From the NCBI GenBank assembly GCA_014800245.1, contig JAAVGM010000038.1, positions 1-64,000 of the forward strand: a DNA stretch of 64,000 bases, written 5' to 3'. The notes under the pieces are model-generated. The model was not told the DNA's origin, did no database searches, and was given only the letters and a program-made list of their open reading frames with translations. Origin of the DNA: Bacteroidales bacterium (GTDB lineage Bacteria > Bacteroidota > Bacteroidia > Bacteroidales > Muribaculaceae). Made by a program: the position numbers and the translations under genes. Position 1 is the first letter of the stretch. Every line of letters starts with the position of its first letter. Below, piece after piece: positions 52,482 to 62,213 of the stretch.

Positions 52482-55091
52482 TCAAATATCTTTTTCTACA
52501 GTGTAAGAGCCGGATCGATATTCCTTGGATTCTGTCTCGCCGGGCAATGTCACTTCGGCCGAAACCCCTTCCGGAATGGTGAAATCCCAGATCCATTTGT
52601 CGCCCTCATATCTCCAGCTGCTCTTTATCAATCCGGAGGCCGAAGGATATTCTGCATTCACAAATCCCAAACGGCGATCGGGAACAGGCTTCATCACTAC
52701 CTTCTTGAAACCGGGAGCTGACGTGTCGGCCGAGATTCCCGCCATTGTCTCCCACATCCATTCACACACGCATCCATAGGCATAATGGTTGAAACTGTTC
52801 ATCCCCTGCGGTCCCATTCCGCTATCCACCATATAGCTGTTCCAACGTTCCCAGATGGTGGTGGCTCCGTTGTCGATGGAATAAAGCCAACTCGGATTCT
52901 TACGCTGGAAAAGAAGCTCGTAGGCAATGTCGCTCATCCCATTTTCGGTGAGCGTGGGCATAAGGATGGATGTTCCCAAGAAGCCGGTCTGAAGGCAATT
53001 GTCATGCTCCACAAAATTGGCTCGCAGACGTGCAATCATATTCTCCTTAGCTTCGCCGCTCACAAGATTATTCTTCAGAGCGAATAGGGCAGGGGTCTGC
53101 ATAGTGTTGAGAATTTCGGTGGTAAACCGACCATCCTTATCAAGGAATTTAGCCTGTATATATTCACGCGCATCATTAGCCATCGCCTCATATTTTGCGG
53201 CATCCCGATTGCGCCCTGTGGCAAGAGCCATATCGCGCATCATCTCCGCATCCATCAGCCAATAGCAGCCACTGAGATAATTCCAGTATTCATAAGTTTC
53301 GGGTCGTGTATGCCAATTCCCGTTCTCATCCACATAGTCCTTCCTTCCGCTGCAGCTTTCGAGAGGCTCATAGCTCAGCCAGTCGGCCCATTGGTAATTG
53401 CTGTTGTCGTCGGTCAAGGCATGATGATCGTATTTTGTGGAGTTGATAAGATTCATGAATTTCTCCATCGAATCCCAATTCTCATCCACAATCTTTGTAT
53501 CGCCAAACTGCTTCCATACCACCCATGGCACTATCACTCCGGCATCAGCCCATCCCAGGCGCGTCATATCGGAGGGGAAAGCTCCATATTGTGCATCAGG
53601 AGCCACGCCGGGATAGCCGCCGGAAGCTTTCTGAGTGTCGCGCATATCGCGCATCCATTTATGGAAGAAATCGTGGGTATTGGCAAAATAGGTTCCGGTC
53701 TCGGCAAAGACTTGTGTGTCGGCTGTCCATCCAAGACGCTCATTTCGCTGCGGGCAATCGGTAGGCACCGACAGATAGTTGGATCGCATCCCCCAGAGAG
53801 TGTTGCTTATGAGCTGATTGATAAGAGGATTGCCGGTGGTGAGGGTGCCGGTCTCAAGATTTTCTGAGATAGAGGATACAGGCACTGATTTCAGAGATTT
53901 GATGTTGACTTCATCATCGGCTGTGATGGCGAGGTAGCGATAACCATAGAAAGTGGATTCCGGCATATATTCCACATATCCGTCATCATTGCCGAATGTA
54001 TATTTCAGAAGCATACCTATATCGGGGATTCTGAGATTCAGACGGTGTACACTACCTTCTGGACCATCCATCCCTCGGTTTTTAGCGCCATTGCCGTCAT
54101 TGAGAATTTCAGAGGGGAAGGCGTTGAGCCGTGTTCCTTCCTTGGCTTTGAAAAGAAAGGAGGGTACGGCTGCTGCGTTCTGCCCGAAGTCCACCACCAG
54201 TGTCTCGCCGGGGCGCAGGCAGATCTCTTCTCCGGGAGCAAATCGTTTGGTCACTACCACTTTCCCATATTCATCATCTGTCTGTCCTGTGATCCCATTC
54301 CATATATAAGTTTCCACGGGAGAGAGTGCAAGGTCCGGGCGACGATATACCTCGGCTCCCTCCGAAGGGAAGATCCCGCCTTTGAATTCTGTATTTATTT
54401 CCGGGGCAGAGAGTGTTGCCGACTGATGATCGCCGCGAACCAGACGAGCATCATACTCTTCTCCGTCGAAGATGGCGGCATGTGTCACGGGTCCGGCTAT
54501 CCCGGCTTTCCATTCAGTGTCGTTGGTTCCGAAATATTCTTTAGTCCCATTCGTATAGGTTAGTTCGAGAACGCCACGGAAGGCCACTTTTTTACCTATC
54601 ATTCCGTCATGTCCTCCGGGGGTGATGATCTTGTCAGCCCACCACCCGGGGGTGACTTGCACTGAGAACCGATTTTCGGCCCCTGATTTCGTTGAGATTG
54701 CGTCGGTGATGTCGTAGGTGAAGGATAGCTTGGTTTTGGAATGGTGGGTGAAACCGGGTTTGAGCACCTCTTCCCCTATCTCTTTCCCATTCACAAATAG
54801 ACGATAGACTCCTAATCCGGTGGTCATCCATTTAGCGGATTTCACCTTCTTGTTGTTTTTAATTGAGGCCACGAACCAGGCGGCTCCATCGGCGGCTCTT
54901 TCGTTTGTGCCTGAGACGGCACCGGTCACGACAGGTGCGTTCACTACTGAGATCCATTCTGATCCTGTCCATAATGTGGAATCCAAAGCGCAGATTCTTT
55001 TGCCTGCATTAGAGGGGGCTGCATATCCGATATTTGCAGCCAATAATATTCCGGCAAAGAATGGGAATATTCTTTTCTTGTTGATCGACAT
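52482..55091 (-). CDS. Alpha-L-rhamnosidase (GH78)
   Basis: An 869-residue protein with a signal peptide (1-24). It has the order of bacterial GH78 enzymes: an N-terminal beta region with YRLFVNGKEIGEEVLKPGFT and YGYRYLAITAD, then the catalytic (alpha/alpha)6 barrel beginning at SVPTDCPQRNERLGWTAD, which carries the general acid region, and a C-terminal beta sandwich. It removes terminal rhamnose from plant or bacterial glycans. Not in an obvious SusCD locus here. Confidence 0.93.
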   Translation of the reverse strand: MSINKKRIFPFFAGILLAANIGYAAPSNAGKRICALDSTLWTGSEWISVVNAPVVTGAVSGTNERAADGAAWFVASIKNNKKVKSAKWMTTGLGVYRLFVNGKEIGEEVLKPGFTHHSKTKLSFTYDITDAISTKSGAENRFSVQVTPGWWADKIITPGGHDGMIGKKVAFRGVLELTYTNGTKEYFGTNDTEWKAGIAGPVTHAAIFDGEEYDARLVRGDHQSATLSAPEINTEFKGGIFPSEGAEVYRRPDLALSPVETYIWNGITGQTDDEYGKVVVTKRFAPGEEICLRPGETLVVDFGQNAAAVPSFLFKAKEGTRLNAFPSEILNDGNGAKNRGMDGPEGSVHRLNLRIPDIGMLLKYTFGNDDGYVEYMPESTFYGYRYLAITADDEVNIKSLKSVPVSSISENLETGTLTTGNPLINQLISNTLWGMRSNYLSVPTDCPQRNERLGWTADTQVFAETGTYFANTHDFFHKWMRDMRDTQKASGGYPGVAPDAQYGAFPSDMTRLGWADAGVIVPWVVWKQFGDTKIVDENWDSMEKFMNLINSTKYDHHALTDDNSNYQWADWLSYEPLESCSGRKDYVDENGNWHTRPETYEYWNYLSGCYWLMDAEMMRDMALATGRNRDAAKYEAMANDAREYIQAKFLDKDGRFTTEILNTMQTPALFALKNNLVSGEAKENMIARLRANFVEHDNCLQTGFLGTSILMPTLTENGMSDIAYELLFQRKNPSWLYSIDNGATTIWERWNSYMVDSGMGPQGMNSFNHYAYGCVCEWMWETMAGISADTSAPGFKKVVMKPVPDRRLGFVNAEYPSASGLIKSSWRYEGDKWIWDFTIPEGVSAEVTLPGETESKEYRSGSYTVEKDI

Positions 55092-55176
55092 TGTCTGATT
55101 TTTAAGGTTGTTTTAGGTTATAGTTTGTAGTAGCTTTCTTATGATGCCGCCGCATCATCATTATTAGATGTTGTTA

Positions 55177-55184
55177 CAAAGGTA
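55177..55184 (-). promoter_or_regulatory. -7 box of the rhamnosidase gene
   Basis: Minus strand TACCTTTG, 85 bp before the start. A small hairpin (ATGATGC with GCATCAT, 55141-55158) lies in the 5' leader. Confidence 0.55.
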
Positions 55185-55216
55185 ATAAAAATTACACAAT
55201 TTTGAAAATAAAATTC

Positions 55217-55253
55217 CGCACCCCCACTTTGCACATTGCAAAGTGGGGGTGCG
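55217..55253 (-). terminator. Terminator of the Rpn nuclease gene
   Basis: A 16-bp perfect GC-rich stem (55217-55232 with 55238-55253); T-rich sequence follows on the minus strand. It is 28 bp after the stop at 55281. Confidence 0.85.
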
Positions 55254-55280
55254 ATAAAATTGGTGAGAGGTTTATGCCTT

Positions 55281-56201
55281 TCACATTCCAAATAAGCGTT
55301 TGATAATATCATCCGAGAGACCCATCTCTTTTGCTTGTTGCGCTTTTTCTTGGAGTGTTTCCGCTCTGCCTTCCGCTTTACCTTCCGCTCTGCCTTCCGC
55401 TTTACCCAATTTTATCCCCTCTTCCTTTGCATAGCGGAAGCCGGCAATGGTTTCATTCAGTTTATCCAAAGACTGGCTGTAAGCAATGGTTTCCGTATCC
55501 TTAAGATTGGTGCTCCTTGCTGCTTCGAATACTTCTGCGTATTTCCCTTCAATATAAGCTAATGACATAGTATCCATCTTATCCATATTTTTAATCAAAA
55601 ACAACATTTCTTCCAATTCGGTTTTGCAATCCTCCCATTTCTCGGGCAGTTCCTTTAGAGAACATAGAAGGATATGGACCTTATCAGTTAAAGGCTCTTT
55701 TGTTTCGCGGTCAATTAACATTACATCCCTTATAAGTTTGGGCGAAAGGTGTGAAAAATTGAAATCTGTGATTGCTATCGCGAATACAGGATCCAATTCA
55801 TAATCCCACCCACTTTTACCTTGCTCGCTAATCATTTTACATGCATAGAATACAATCCTTTCCTCAAAGGGAGGAGTATATATATTTTGCATCTCAAGGA
55901 TGAAATGATGGTCGCGAGAGTCATTTTTATTATCGCCTTTCTTTTGAATGGCAGGAAAGAATGCTGAGTCCATTTTGCTGGATGGAGCAGTGCAATACAC
56001 ATCATATACGATTCTTTTCCCTTTAGGAGAAGACGGTAATTTTTCTTTATCGTGGAAGGTTACATCTTTGATAAAGAGTTTGCCATCAAAAAGGGCGTTG
56101 AGAAAACGAATAAGAATATGTTTATTCATTTCCGATCCGAAGACACGTTTGAATGTGAAATCGGCTTGCATATTCAGAAATTCCGATTGAATTTTAGCCA
56201 T
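55281..56201 (-). CDS. Rpn/PD-(D/E)XK nuclease-family transposase
   Basis: A 306-residue protein. The N-terminal DFTFKRVFGSEMNKHILIRFLNALF is the family hallmark; the nuclease core has IVYDVYCTA (Asp) and HHFILEMQN (Glu-x-Gln in place of the usual Lys), then an all-helical region. The tail has imperfect repeats GKAEGRAEGKAEGRAE, a slippage-prone stretch. Members of PF12784 are abundant in Bacteroidetes and move as domesticated or selfish genes; several show recombination-promoting nuclease activity. Confidence 0.9.
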   Translation of the reverse strand: MAKIQSEFLNMQADFTFKRVFGSEMNKHILIRFLNALFDGKLFIKDVTFHDKEKLPSSPKGKRIVYDVYCTAPSSKMDSAFFPAIQKKGDNKNDSRDHHFILEMQNIYTPPFEERIVFYACKMISEQGKSGWDYELDPVFAIAITDFNFSHLSPKLIRDVMLIDRETKEPLTDKVHILLCSLKELPEKWEDCKTELEEMLFLIKNMDKMDTMSLAYIEGKYAEVFEAARSTNLKDTETIAYSQSLDKLNETIAGFRYAKEEGIKLGKAEGRAEGKAEGRAETLQEKAQQAKEMGLSDDIIKRLFGM

Positions 56202-56400
56202 ATCAATTATTTAGATTGCTAATTTATAAAAATTATTCTAATAATCCTATAGTTCTGAAAAAGTAATAGAAATATTTTGGAGTGTCAGTCGTTTTTTCGC
56301 TTTCATACTCAATTATGACGGATTTATACAAAGTGAATAGATGATTTTACCTTTATGTAGTTAATGGGATATCTGAGAGGGATAAGGGTATTTTAATTCT

Positions 56401-56456
56401 TGCAATATTTCAGTTTAAAAAGAGCTTTCATAGGCTTGCTTGACTGAAATATTGCA
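56401..56456. repeat. Inverted repeat upstream of the CHAT operon
   Basis: 14-bp perfect arms TGCAATATTTCAGT (56401-56414) and ACTGAAATATTGCA (56443-56456), about 30 bp before the -7 box. It may be an operator. The rest of 56202-56598 shows no gene. Confidence 0.7.
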
Positions 56457-56485
56457 TTTATAGGGTATCTATGGAGCCAAATTAT

Positions 56486-56493
56486 TAATTTTG
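56486..56493 (+). promoter_or_regulatory. -7 box of the CHAT operon
   Basis: TAATTTTG, giving a leader of about 100 nt before ATG 56599. The -33 region is weak, so it may need an activator or an alternative sigma factor. Confidence 0.55.
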
Positions 56494-56598
56494 CGATGTA
56501 AGGAAGAAAACAAGGCTTTACAATAAGTGAAATGAAATAACTACCATAGAACGACTTTTACAAGAAAGGAATTAGATTAATTCGTAGTACGTAACAGC

Positions 56599-59500
56599 AT
56601 GACACACTTTCACCGCTATCTTACATTTATTCTTGTAGCTGTGGGCGCCGTGATGGCAGCTCACGGCTATCCTGATTTAATATCGGTCTCTGATTTGCCG
56701 GAGATCGACGACGAGAAAATTACTAACAATTTCCTTAACTCAAATGAGAATGGCGCTCAACCTCTATACGAACTGGAAGCCTTCTTTTCTCCTTTGATCG
56801 GAAGCGACATCCTATGCTTTATGTATCGGGATTCGTTATTGAATAGTCTGAATGGCTATGACCAACTTGTAACGGCAAAGGATATAGCAGAAAAAATGAT
56901 TGAGAATATTGAATATATCAATCATCCTGGGGTGCGCTATCTGCGTTTGAAAACAGCTGGCTTACGCCCGGCTTATGATTATCTTGCGCAATCTTATAGG
57001 GCGTTGGGATTCTCCAATAAATCGGATTTGGTCTTTGCTGTAATGGAAAGGAAGATGCGTGAAGATTTTGGCGTGGCATCGGAAGATTATCTGTTTTGGA
57101 TTTTGAAATCAGCGCATATCATGACTTCAAAGGATGCCGGCTTCACCAAGGCTCTTGATTTGATGAATCCCGGAATTGAGGTGGTTTATTCTAATGATAG
57201 TCTGCCACAATCTCTTTCATTTGAATTTTTATTGGAATATGCCCGTAATAGCAATCATGCCGGACAAAATGAGCAAGCGTTGAAATATGCAGGTGAGGCT
57301 GTGTCGCGAGCCTCCGAACCCGAGCAGATTTATGATTCAAGCACTTTATATGCACAGCTATTAGGACAAGCAGGACGATTTGAAGAAGCGGATGAATATT
57401 TCCAAAGGGCTTCAAAAAACTGCTATGAACTTTCACAATTCCTTATGAATTCATATGCCTTCTCTTCGCTTCTTATACAGACCGGAAACTATCAGAAGGC
57501 ATTTGATCTGCTTAATGAACTTGGACAACGATATCTCGACGATCCTTCGCTCTCTCCATTAGATAAGTTTTTATATTATGAGACCTTGGGAGTGGCATCC
57601 ACTTATGTGGATCTTGCCATTTCTGATACTGCTTTCCAAGAGGCGGAGAAATATATCGATTATGTGTCGCGCGAACTCGTTTTAAAGCATATTCTCAACT
57701 CGCAGGTGTATCGGCATGCTGACAATTCTTTTGAGGTGATTTCCTCCCTTGATAGGGCAATCTTCATATATTCAATTTTTATGGAGGATAATCCGCGTAT
57801 ATTAGCTGAATTGCTTTATCTGAAGGGTTACTATTATAATCAGATAAACGATTATGAGAAGGCCTTGCGCTTTCTTAATGAGGCGTTGAAGCAGAGCATG
57901 AATTTAGGATACTCGGATCCCCTTCTTCAACGTATTAGCAGCGAGATTGCCGATTGTGCGAAGCATTTCCCGGAAAGTGGGATGCGAAGAGATGCTGTTG
58001 AGGTGCTTTTGCGCTTATCTTCTCATCTTCCGGATGATTCTTCCCAACGTTTGGCGGCAATTGCTGAGGCAATTGATTTTTATCTTGATATAGAGGATAT
58101 AGAAAATGTGCGGAAATATTTGGGAATATATTTCAGCCATCGTCCGAATGGGGTCGACACCCGACACTTTGCGGTGAGACTGGCTCTAATTACAAAGGAG
58201 TATGACCAGGCCCGAAAACTCATAGAGAGTCTCGAGGAGGAGCCTCATAAGGAGAAGATGGAGATTGACCGTCTTTGGGAGGAATTTTACTCAAAACAGT
58301 CAATGCCGGAGGTGGTGGAATTTGCTCGAAAGAATTTCGAGAATTATAGAGAGAAGTTAGCCAAACGACTTCTTTTTATGAGTTCTGCCGAACGTCATAA
58401 TGTGAGTGGGGAAGTGGCTGAACTGCGCGATAAGGCTGTGACTTTGGTTTCAAAAGTCCCGGAAATGGCGGAGGTTGCTTTGGATTATTCACTTCTTTTG
58501 AAGGGACTGCTATACACCACAGAATCTCAGGTGAATTTATATCTCAAGGGAGAATCATCCGCGCAAGCAGATCTTGACACATTGAAGAGATGGCGCACTC
58601 TCCTAAATAGAGCCGAATCTCAAGGGGATGCAGAGATCTGTGAAAATCTTCGCAATGGGATAGCTTCCCGAGAGCGATATATAATTAATGATTTTGTAGA
58701 TTTCAATAAATTCAAGAATAGTCTTCTGAAAAGATCGTTGAGGGAGATAAAGCAAACGATTCCCGAAGATGCAGCTTATGTGGATCTGGTTGGAATCAGG
58801 GATGGGAAATATTATGTGGCCTTTGTGATTGATGGAAAAACAAAGGATGTGAGTTGTATTCCCATTGCCTCCAAACATAAGTTAAGAAGGATGCCCTATG
58901 GTGTATGGGTGGTGCTTGATTCCGTGGTAAAAGGGAAGAAGGATATATATTTCTCCACCGACGGAATCCTCTCATCGATTCCGCTTGAATTCTTGGTGGA
59001 TGACGACCACAACCCTTATTCCGACCGATATAGATTGCATAGGGTGTTTCATTTGGCCGACATCCATAGCGGTGTGAAGATTGAAGGAAACGCTTTGGTA
59101 ATAGGAGTGGCCGACCACAATTCTCCAATAGGGAAGGCTTCAACTATCAATAGAGGGTCTTGGACAGATATAGATAAGGTAGAGGATGAGGTGGGGATAA
59201 TCACAGATAAATGGAATCCGAATCATTTGAGGATTCTTTTTAATGATGAGGCCCGCGAATCTGTGATGAAGCAACTTGATAAATCTAATGTAAATTTATT
59301 GCACATCTCCACTCATGGATTTTATCGTGATAAAGATTCTTTATTGGTGGCTGCGGTCTCTCCAAAACATATCGATCATAATGTGGCGATGCGTGCCCTT
59401 AATGTAGGGAAAGAATCCCTCTCCGGTCTTGTGCTCCGTCAAGGAAATCTTTCCTGGAAAAGCCCTGAGATTCTCGACGAGGAGGATGATTTGCTCACTG

Positions 59501-59817
59501 CCGAGGAGATTGAGATGCTTGAGTTCCCGAATCTTCAACTCACGGTCTTGTCGGCATGCGACACCGGACTTGGCACAACCGATGGCGAAGGGGTTTGGGG
59601 GCTGCAACGTGCTTTCCGCATTGCCGGAACTAAGAATCTTATCTGCACCCTCAGCGAGGTGAATGATTATTGGTCGGCGCAATTTATGGAACTTTTCTAT
59701 GATCAGGCCGCAAAAGGGGAGTCGATTTATGATGCTTTCCATTATGCTCAGAAAACATTGAGGGAGGAGAACCCTGATAATCCCGAGATATGGGGATCCT
59801 TTGTGCTGATTGAATAG
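56599..59817 (+). CDS. Exported TPR-CHAT caspase-like protease
   Basis: A 1072-residue protein with a signal peptide (1-21). Residues about 60-700 are helical TPR-type repeats. The C-terminal CHAT domain (about 770-1072) has the catalytic pair H906 (LLHISTHGFYRD) and C987 (TVLSACDTGLGTTDGEGVWGL), ending in EIWGSFVLIE as CHAT proteins do. CHAT is a caspase-like cysteine protease domain used in cell death, peptidase-activated defence and signalling. The export signal places this one in the envelope. The sigma, anti-sigma and metacaspase genes follow. Confidence 0.92.
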   Translation: MTHFHRYLTFILVAVGAVMAAHGYPDLISVSDLPEIDDEKITNNFLNSNENGAQPLYELEAFFSPLIGSDILCFMYRDSLLNSLNGYDQLVTAKDIAEKMIENIEYINHPGVRYLRLKTAGLRPAYDYLAQSYRALGFSNKSDLVFAVMERKMREDFGVASEDYLFWILKSAHIMTSKDAGFTKALDLMNPGIEVVYSNDSLPQSLSFEFLLEYARNSNHAGQNEQALKYAGEAVSRASEPEQIYDSSTLYAQLLGQAGRFEEADEYFQRASKNCYELSQFLMNSYAFSSLLIQTGNYQKAFDLLNELGQRYLDDPSLSPLDKFLYYETLGVASTYVDLAISDTAFQEAEKYIDYVSRELVLKHILNSQVYRHADNSFEVISSLDRAIFIYSIFMEDNPRILAELLYLKGYYYNQINDYEKALRFLNEALKQSMNLGYSDPLLQRISSEIADCAKHFPESGMRRDAVEVLLRLSSHLPDDSSQRLAAIAEAIDFYLDIEDIENVRKYLGIYFSHRPNGVDTRHFAVRLALITKEYDQARKLIESLEEEPHKEKMEIDRLWEEFYSKQSMPEVVEFARKNFENYREKLAKRLLFMSSAERHNVSGEVAELRDKAVTLVSKVPEMAEVALDYSLLLKGLLYTTESQVNLYLKGESSAQADLDTLKRWRTLLNRAESQGDAEICENLRNGIASRERYIINDFVDFNKFKNSLLKRSLREIKQTIPEDAAYVDLVGIRDGKYYVAFVIDGKTKDVSCIPIASKHKLRRMPYGVWVVLDSVVKGKKDIYFSTDGILSSIPLEFLVDDDHNPYSDRYRLHRVFHLADIHSGVKIEGNALVIGVADHNSPIGKASTINRGSWTDIDKVEDEVGIITDKWNPNHLRILFNDEARESVMKQLDKSNVNLLHISTHGFYRDKDSLLVAAVSPKHIDHNVAMRALNVGKESLSGLVLRQGNLSWKSPEILDEEDDLLTAEEIEMLEFPNLQLTVLSACDTGLGTTDGEGVWGLQRAFRIAGTKNLICTLSEVNDYWSAQFMELFYDQAAKGESIYDAFHYAQKTLREENPDNPEIWGSFVLIE

Positions 59818-59889
59818 AGTCATAAATTGGGCGTGATTTGACAATATAAGCTTATCAAGATAGTTAATCATACAGACAGCGTAAATCAA

Positions 59890-60549
59890 ATGGAAGAGAC
59901 CTACGAAGAGATTGTAAGAAAATGGTATATGAAACTGCGTGGCAATTTCACCAATCTTCTCATGGATAAATATGGCAACACCAATATGCGTCTTGCCGAT
60001 GCAGAAAATATCTATCAGGATATTTTTCTCGCCATCCAGCGCAACATCGATGAGGGACGCATAAAGGAGAATACGGATTGGCGGCGATATATCATCACCG
60101 TGGGGCTGAATATGGCGAGTAAGAAATACCGACATATCGTTAAGGCTGATTCTATTGATGAGAAAGATGCGGAAGAGGATGATAAACTCTCTTCAAGAGC
60201 CCATCGCGTTTCCAGTATTCTGAATCAGATGGCGGCCTCCGATGATGAAGATGCGCTCGCAAAAGATCCCGAGGCAATCGCGGTCTTGGGCGATGAGCTT
60301 ACCCATACCCCCGAACCATGTGCCTCGATAATCCGGATGTCGTATTATGCCGATATGACAGATTTGGAGATCGCGGAGGAGTTGGAACCCTATTGTAGCA
60401 ATGGGAAGGAGCCAAGATCAAACGCAAAGGCTGTGAAAGCGCGGAGATGGCTCTGCATGCAGGACCTTGTCTATCGCGTGAAGTTCGCCTTATATAATGC
60501 CGGGATTATTGATGAAAAACCGATAAAGAAGAAACGGAATGGAAAATAA
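59890..60549 (+). CDS. ECF-like sigma factor
   Basis: A 219-residue protein. Region 2-like segment NMRLADAENIYQDIFLAIQ and TDWRRYIITVGLNMASKKYR match sigma-70 region 2 of ECF factors. Residues about 140-200 (IIRMSYYADMTDLEIAEEL, SNAKAVKARRWLCMQDL) fit region 4. It has an unusually long charged linker. Its last 11 bp overlap the anti-sigma gene. It may instead be a sigma-like regulator with another role. Confidence 0.78.
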   Translation: MEETYEEIVRKWYMKLRGNFTNLLMDKYGNTNMRLADAENIYQDIFLAIQRNIDEGRIKENTDWRRYIITVGLNMASKKYRHIVKADSIDEKDAEEDDKLSSRAHRVSSILNQMAASDDEDALAKDPEAIAVLGDELTHTPEPCASIIRMSYYADMTDLEIAEELEPYCSNGKEPRSNAKAVKARRWLCMQDLVYRVKFALYNAGIIDEKPIKKKRNGK

Positions 60550-61207
60550 TATAGAACTGTTCGACGGATATATCGACGAAACTCTTTCGCCTCAGGATAA
60601 GGAGGCTTTTGAGCAGCGTCTGAAAGATGATAAAGAATTTGCTCAGGAATTCCGGGTCTATCTTTTCGTGCTTGATGGAATCTATAAGGAGGCCGAACAG
60701 GAGAACCTTGATTTTGGAATTGCGATGAAGAGGATTGGCAAGGAGGATTTGAAGAGAATCCTTCAGAGGGGGAAGAAGAAAAGATTCTCTTTCCGGAATC
60801 TTCTGTGGGCAGGGTCGGTGGCTGCTATGTTCATAATCGGCATATTCACTGTCTTTACTGTGCGGAAAGCCGGGATGAACCGTGTGGATGATGTTATAGC
60901 CGACTATAACTACATTCCGTCGTTAGATCGTGGAGGAGAATCGATTGACGAACCGATCCTATATTGTGATGCTTCCGATAAGGAGATTTCTGACGCTTAT
61001 ATCTCCCATCTTGAAAAGGCGTATAGGGAGGTTCCTGCTGATGAAGTTCAAGAGGGAGAAGAGGCAGGAATGCGTCTTGCAATGGCCTATCTGAAAAATC
61101 ACGACCGCAAGAAGGCAAAAGCCTTGCTTGAAGAACTATGTGAGAGATATTCCGACGACCCGATGTTCGTGGGGCAGTGTCGCAGAATACTTAATCAGTT
61201 GAAATAA
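60539..61207 (+). CDS. Membrane anti-sigma-like protein with TPR-like tail
   Basis: A 222-residue protein. Residues 1-80 form a helical cytoplasmic part resembling anti-sigma heads (LFDGYIDETLSPQDKEAFEQ, LKDDKEFAQEFRVYLF) without the zinc HxxxCxxC. One membrane helix lies at about 85-107. The periplasmic part has a TPR-like pair (EAGMRLAMAYLKNHDRKKAKALLEELC). Overlap with the sigma gene supports a sigma/anti-sigma pair. Cleavage of its periplasmic domain by the neighbouring exported proteases is an attractive inference. Confidence 0.75.
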   Translation: MENNIELFDGYIDETLSPQDKEAFEQRLKDDKEFAQEFRVYLFVLDGIYKEAEQENLDFGIAMKRIGKEDLKRILQRGKKKRFSFRNLLWAGSVAAMFIIGIFTVFTVRKAGMNRVDDVIADYNYIPSLDRGGESIDEPILYCDASDKEISDAYISHLEKAYREVPADEVQEGEEAGMRLAMAYLKNHDRKKAKALLEELCERYSDDPMFVGQCRRILNQLK

Positions 61208-61208
61208 T

Positions 61209-62120
61209 ATGAGAGGCGGAATAATGTGGCGTAGAAGCTTCATTCTATCCCTGATGCTTATAGCATTCTCTTTCCTATCCTCCGCTGAGAGTCGTGCGCT
61301 TTTGGTGGGGATAGGGAAATACGATCGTGTGAAGACGGGCTGGACTCAGATTCATGGAGACAACGATGTGGAGTTGTTGCGGCAGGCTCTTGCAAAAAAG
61401 GGATTCAACGATATCTGCACCCTCACCAATCAGGGAGCCACTAAAGCAAGAATTGTAAAAGAACTGCAAGATCTTGCCTCCCGTTCCGAGCCGGGAGACA
61501 AGGTTTATTTTCATTTCTCAGGTCATGGGCAGCCGATTCGGGATGATAACCACGATGAGCAGAGCGTGAGGAAGGATAAGAAGTATGATGAGGCAATTAT
61601 CCCTTATGATGCCTGTAGGGATCGTCGCAAGATGAATGGCACATATATAGGGCAGTATCATCTTGTAGATGATGAACTTGCTCCTCTCCTTGATGCCATA
61701 AAACGGAAGATAGGAGGGAGGGGGGAATTATTTGTGGCTGTAGATGCATGTTACAGCAAGGGGATTCAGAAAGATGAGATTACCGACATAGATCCGGAGC
61801 TGCTTAAGTATATACGTGGTACTGATATCGCCTTCACTCCGCCGGGAAGGAAATCATTTGTGGCAGGAATCCCGGCTCCGAAGGAATATACTCGCGGCGC
61901 AAGGATGATTGTAGTGACGGCCTGTCAGGAGAATGAGCGTAATTTTGAATATAAGGCTCCGAATGGGAAGATGTATGGTGCATTGTCGTATTACATCTAT
62001 ATTCTTTTGAAGAAAGATTCGGATTTCGGGAGGTGGAAAGATTGCTTTGAGAAAGGGGATTATAACGGGAAAGGTATTTTCCAAAGCTATCAGCATCCAT
62101 CAGTGGTGGTGATTCCCTAA
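61209..62120 (+). CDS. Exported C14-type metacaspase-like protease
   Basis: A 303-residue protein with a signal peptide (residues 6-26; ATG 61224 is an alternative start). Caspase p20 core: RALLVGIGKYD, H106 in VYFHFSGHGQPI and C181 in LFVAVDACYSKG, the His-Cys dyad of C14 peptidases. An insert with DDNHDEQSVRKDKKYDE-type acidic residues may bind calcium. It is 1 nt after the anti-sigma gene, so it is in the same operon, and is a second caspase-fold protease with TPR-CHAT. Confidence 0.9.
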   Translation: MRGGIMWRRSFILSLMLIAFSFLSSAESRALLVGIGKYDRVKTGWTQIHGDNDVELLRQALAKKGFNDICTLTNQGATKARIVKELQDLASRSEPGDKVYFHFSGHGQPIRDDNHDEQSVRKDKKYDEAIIPYDACRDRRKMNGTYIGQYHLVDDELAPLLDAIKRKIGGRGELFVAVDACYSKGIQKDEITDIDPELLKYIRGTDIAFTPPGRKSFVAGIPAPKEYTRGARMIVVTACQENERNFEYKAPNGKMYGALSYYIYILLKKDSDFGRWKDCFEKGDYNGKGIFQSYQHPSVVVIP

Positions 62121-62213
62121 ATTTCTATTGACATATATCGATTAATTATTCGTAGCTACTTATTTACCTTTCTTTTCCTAATGGGATATAAGGATAAGTA
62201 AAAAGATAAAACA

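Noticed and set aside
59341..60135. 264-residue minus-strand frame
   Set aside because: It lies opposite the CHAT C-terminus and the sigma gene start, which have clear motifs; no family resemblance.
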